From positions 11,270,632-11,334,631 of the forward strand of contig NC_087377.1 of assembly GCF_963675165.1 (NCBI RefSeq): a DNA stretch of 64,000 bases, read 5' to 3'. The notes beneath the pieces were generated by a model. That model had not been told where the DNA came from. It saw nothing but the letters and a program-made list of their open reading frames with translations, and ran no database searches. The translations under genes and the position numbers were made by a program. Below are positions 60,660 through 64,000 of this stretch, piece after piece. The first letter of the stretch is position 1. Each line of letters opens with the position of its first letter. The DNA is from Halichondria panicea. Lineage: Eukaryota; Porifera; Demospongiae; Suberitida; Halichondriidae.

Positions 60660-61650
60660 TTTCAGTAGTGTTTGTCAAACTAGAGCCCATTTGAAGAGCT
60701 TACCAGCCAACTAATTGACTTGATTGTTCCATTCTCAAGACATTATGAGCAATCGCATGCATGCGCTTGATCAGGTATCGATATATACGTTGTCCGTATA
60801 ATATTCAAATGGACCAAATGCTCAATATAATTATTTGTGCCCATTGACAGTGGGAACTTATTAATTACGAGCAGATTTATCTATAGATGGTAATTTACTT
60901 TATAATAGCAATCACTACTATGATAATGTATAGCATAATTATAACTTAAACAGCGTTTTCCATTGCAGTGTGTACATGCAGTAAGTAAGTATAATTAGTA
61001 TACACATCTAATTTTAGACCGTTTACTGTATACCAGGAGCATGCACCTGTTTTTCATGTCCGACAACTGTGCGCCTAAATATTAATTTTTGCTGAATCAA
61101 TATTTCATATAACTTGCCTTAAAAGGTACGTGTCTAGATTGAATTAGTCCTCTGTGTATTGTCATAATAGATCTAGCTATGTGTGCAGTTTTAGTTAGAG
61201 CTCTAAATCTCTCAAGAACGTCTGTAAAGAGGAATACTGATTCAGCAAAATTCATGTTAGGTGCACGATTGTCGGACCTCCTCTGGGTTTATTGTAGCTA
61301 CACAAACACTTACATGTATACCCAAAACTATAACAGTTGTTGATCATGAATGGGTCATCAAAATAATATTATGTCAATGATCTTTTCCACATCAATCTCC
61401 TTATAAGTCACATAAAACAAAATGGTGCACTTCAGAAGTAATCATTGTATACTTGTAAGTGTATAGCTGTGTCATTGCTGAGCCAAGGTAGGGATAATAC
61501 TATATAATTATGGTATGAATGTTTAGTGATTAGTGTCAATGTTTAGTCCTGCAGGCTACCCCATGCAGGACTAGTGCTGCCAGTTGAGAGAACCACTGGA
61601 CTGGGTTGTATACCAGAGGGTATGACTGTCAGCTATGAGTGTAGAGTCAA
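60660..61650 (+). pseudogene. Duplicated E-flank/G-start segment
   Basis: 60665-60880 matches the 3' flank of E (25735-25950). 61020-61650 matches 37200-37620, including G's signal exon near 61421 ('atggtgcacttcagaagtaa') and the start of its Ig exon ('gactagtgctgccagttgag'), which stops after 'cagctatgagtgta'. No complete gene. Confidence 0.8.
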
Positions 61651-62407
61651 CGATCAATATTCGAGACGATCAATAATCGGTGCATGCCGATTGCTTTAAA
61701 GTGAGAAGTGCACAACAAATTTTTTTTCCATGTACAGGTGGGCCAGGTCCTCTCTGCAACATCTGTGCAAAAAAAAATCCAACTCAGAGTCTTGCTGTAG
61801 GCAGTGGTAACTGCTGAAGTACACAAACCGAGATATTAATGTTCACAATAAATTACTTGTTTTCGACAAGAGGATATAACTCCCGTCTAGTGTATAGCTA
61901 GAGAAAACTAACTACATAAAACTGTAGAGTAGCTAGCCTTTGGGCTTGAACTGGCACAAAAACTGATATCTAATCTTTCTGCTGTTGCGTTATCTGAGCT
62001 GTTTTGTTGTACTACTATACACAATGCATGTTCGTTTCTGCGCATGCGCACTGTACTCTATTGCCATGTGGATCATTGATGTGTTCTTGGCAGCAGACCC
62101 TATATTAACTAAGGTATGTCTGTATAGGATGACAATGAGGATAGTGCCAACTAATGAGAATAAGTACTAGCTATCTATGATATAGATCCATGAGAGATGA
62201 AAATAAACCCAGCCTTGGCCTTGAACCCTTAAACCTATTTAGCTAAACCATAACTCAGTGTTTTGCCCACTTGGCTATCAAGGCAGCACATGAAATTGCT
62301 GTAAACCTTTCATGTAGCCTTCTGAATGATTTGATTTGAATGATGTTCTATTTTATTAGATTAATATCAGAAGATTGGTTGCGTCATATTAAGTATATGC
62401 TGTAGGC
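61651..62407. other. Non-coding, no supported gene
   Basis: Sequence between the G relic and the transposase. A tRNA-like stretch at 62212-62284 was considered and rejected (see below). No other feature seen. Confidence 0.5.
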
Positions 62408-63018
62408 ATGCAAGCGTTAAAACTAAGGACGATTCAAAGTAATCCGAAAAAGCACTTCCATTCTCCACCAGCTATTGTAAGAAGTCGAGATGTAAGCTAC
62501 AAACTTTGGACAGAAGAGAACATGTCTCGTGCTCTATATGCAGTTGAAAGTAAAGGCTTGACTACAACTCAAGCTGCCATTGAGTATAATGTCCCTCGGT
62601 CTACCTTGTGTGATAGAGTTAGTCACAAAGTAGAACCTGGAGCGAAAAGTGGGCCAAGCAAGTACTTAAATGATATAGAAGAATGTGAACTTGTTGATTT
62701 TCTCCTGCGGTGTGCCAAAATCGGATACCCAAAGTCTCGTAAACAAGTCATGGGTATTGTTCAGAGGGTATTAGACGTTAACGGTGTCATGCGTGTTGTA
62801 AGTGATGGGTGGTGGACCTCATTTAGCAGACGTCATCCCAGGTTAACCCTTCGTAATCCCTCTTCTCTCAGTAGAGCACGTGCAGCTGCATCAAATATCG
62901 ACACACTCAATGACTATTTTGATCTACTCGAGGAAACAATTGATATGTACGATTTACGAGACCGTCCTGAGCTATATTTCAACATGGATGAATCTGGGAT
63001 GCCTCTTAACATTAGCTC
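62408..63018 (+). pseudogene. Truncated pogo/Tigger-like transposase
   Basis: The frame begins MQALKLRTIQSNPKK. It has an HTH region (TTTQAAIEYNVPRSTLCDR), a CENP-B-like second region (GYPKSRKQVMGIVQ, GWWTSFSRRHP), then YFNMDESGMPL, which carries the first Asp of the DDE triad. At about 63018 it runs into a copy of gene F sequence, so the remaining DDE domain is missing. Tc1/mariner superfamily, pogo branch, by these motifs. Confidence 0.8.
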
Positions 63019-64000
63019 TAACACAGCCGTATGCGAATATTCTCCCACTTCAGAAAATTGTAACCATGACCACCCAGGCTGAACAAGCTAATTTATGTCA
63101 TAACTCAACATTTCCACAAGAAAGTTTGTACAAAGCTACCAGGCAAGCGATCACTGATGCTGGAAATGACGAGTCTACTACAATAGGAAGACAAGCAAAC
63201 CAGGTGATGCATGTAGCTGTTGAGCAATAGCAGTTCAGTATATACAGAATAAATTTCTTATGAATAGCTCCAAGAGAGAGAAGTCCTTAATGTATTTCAC
63301 ATGACTTGAAAGTTGTAACTACGAAGCACTTCAGATGCTCTGCAGAAAATTAAAGTATAATGTTTTTTAACAGACCTAGCTTGCATGGTGTACGTAAAAC
63401 AATTAATTATCAATACCATTTTTAGGCCAGAAGTGAACTACAATTTGTCGGTCATAAACAAGACTTCAGTGAAGCTACCAAACAACCGATCAACGCTAAA
63501 AAGGATCGGTCCACTGCAGCAGGGACCCAAGCAAACCAGTTGGATGTAACTGTCAAACAACTTGCACCAGCAGTTCAGAAAGAGAGAGAGAGAGAAGCTG
63601 CACATCAACAGGAACTGAAAAAAATGAAACAACTGTACATGGTGAGTGGTTTTGTGTAGTCGAATTAGGACTGCATGCAGTTGTGAATCGTCAATACACG
63701 TATATATATGATAATGTCGTTAGGGTTGTTGGTGTATATTTATGAATAATGACTTTTTAAAGACTTATAATTATATGTACAAAAAGAACAAGAGAATAAT
63801 CCTTGAAAGACAAGTACAAAGGGAGGATTGATGGCATGAAGAGAGAATGAGTGATTTGAATAAAACCTACCAGGTATAGGTGCATGGGAGGCTCTGCGTT
63901 ATTGTATGATGATACGCATGATTTTTACTGAACCTGAGTGCATTATTGTTCTTATTAACCTATAGAATGAGCACAATGAACTAAGGAGACAATTAACTGA
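63019..64000 (+). pseudogene. Second copy of gene F coiled-coil region, continues off window
   Basis: Near-identical to 33343-34360 of F, including introns. Exons here are about 63019-63203, 63427-63642, about 63788-63873 and from 63966. Relative to F the third exon has an extra A (cttgaaagac) and a 13-bp deletion, which bring a TGA into frame. The copy lacks upstream F exons because it begins at the junction with the transposase. Whether a downstream kinase copy exists cannot be seen. Confidence 0.8.

Noticed and set aside
62212..62284. 73-nt minus-strand tRNA-like sequence with box A- and box B-like strings
   Set aside because: The ends can pair, but the T arm does not fold when the T loop is placed on the TTCAAGG string and no clear anticodon arm forms. 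At best a SINE relic.
1..64000. Bacterial symbiont contamination
   Set aside because: Spliced genes, metazoan domains and MITEs run throughout, with no operon structure or compact coding.

Overview
The window looks like genomic DNA from an early-branching animal, most likely a demosponge (Amphimedon-like). It is AT-rich. Coding sequence is broken into many exons by short GT-AG introns (often 40-100 bp). The recognisable domains are metazoan: signal peptides, Ig-like, fibronectin type III (FN3) and sushi/CCP domains, single membrane passes, tyrosine-bearing tails, TKL-like kinase domains, a Tudor domain, a Roc-COR relic and PHD/Ulp1 domains. No prokaryotic operon is present. The species call is inference. 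Exon coordinates were read by eye from splice sites and reading phase.

Layout. 1-2.5 kb: repeats and a MITE. 2.5-4.2 kb (+) and 9.3-10.9 kb (-): receptors A and B, paralogs of the form signal peptide-Ig-FN3-CCP-CCP-TM-tail. Between them lie a broken receptor-kinase copy (5.5-7.3 kb) and a Roc-COR pseudogene (7.4-8.3 kb). 11-14.7 kb: Tudor-domain exons whose large intron holds a minisatellite and MITEs. 15.1-16.2 kb: a decayed secreted cysteine-rich gene. 17.4-22.8 kb (-): receptor D, Ig/FN3-TM-predicted pseudokinase, containing a 200-N gap. 24.1-25.6 kb (+): receptor E, divergent from D, with matched promoter-like arms. 27.9-36.3 kb (+): gene F, built of phase-0 coiled-coil exons followed by a kinase. 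37.4-39.9 kb (+): receptor G. 40.2-42.4 kb (-): receptor H. 42.9-45.0 kb (-): receptor I, a decayed tandem copy of H. 45.2-46.2 kb: a relic of G. 46.9-51.4 kb: a complete-ended 4.56-kb DNA transposon with two genes. 51.9-53.7 kb: a MULE-like MITE and a near-perfect hairpin. 53.8-56.1 kb (-): receptor J, a D paralog without an identified kinase. 56-59.5 kb: transposon-derived palindrome with two Ulp1-PHD genes. 59.8-60.3 kb: a HECT-like fragment. 60.7-61.7 kb: another copy of E/G flanking DNA. 62.4-64 kb: a truncated pogo/Tigger-like transposase joined to a second, broken copy of gene F that runs off the window.

How the genes may work together (inference): A, B, E, G and H form one lineage-expanded receptor family. 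Their ectodomains vary, while their short tails keep a YEE[V/P] motif (SH2-docking-like) and an N-x-A-Y motif (PTB/NXXY-like and often YxxL/V). D and J are a second family with matching intron phases. D carries a kinase domain lacking the DFG Asp and the catalytic-loop Asn. The cluster looks like a rapidly duplicating cell-surface signalling or recognition locus that is also heavily bombarded by transposons.
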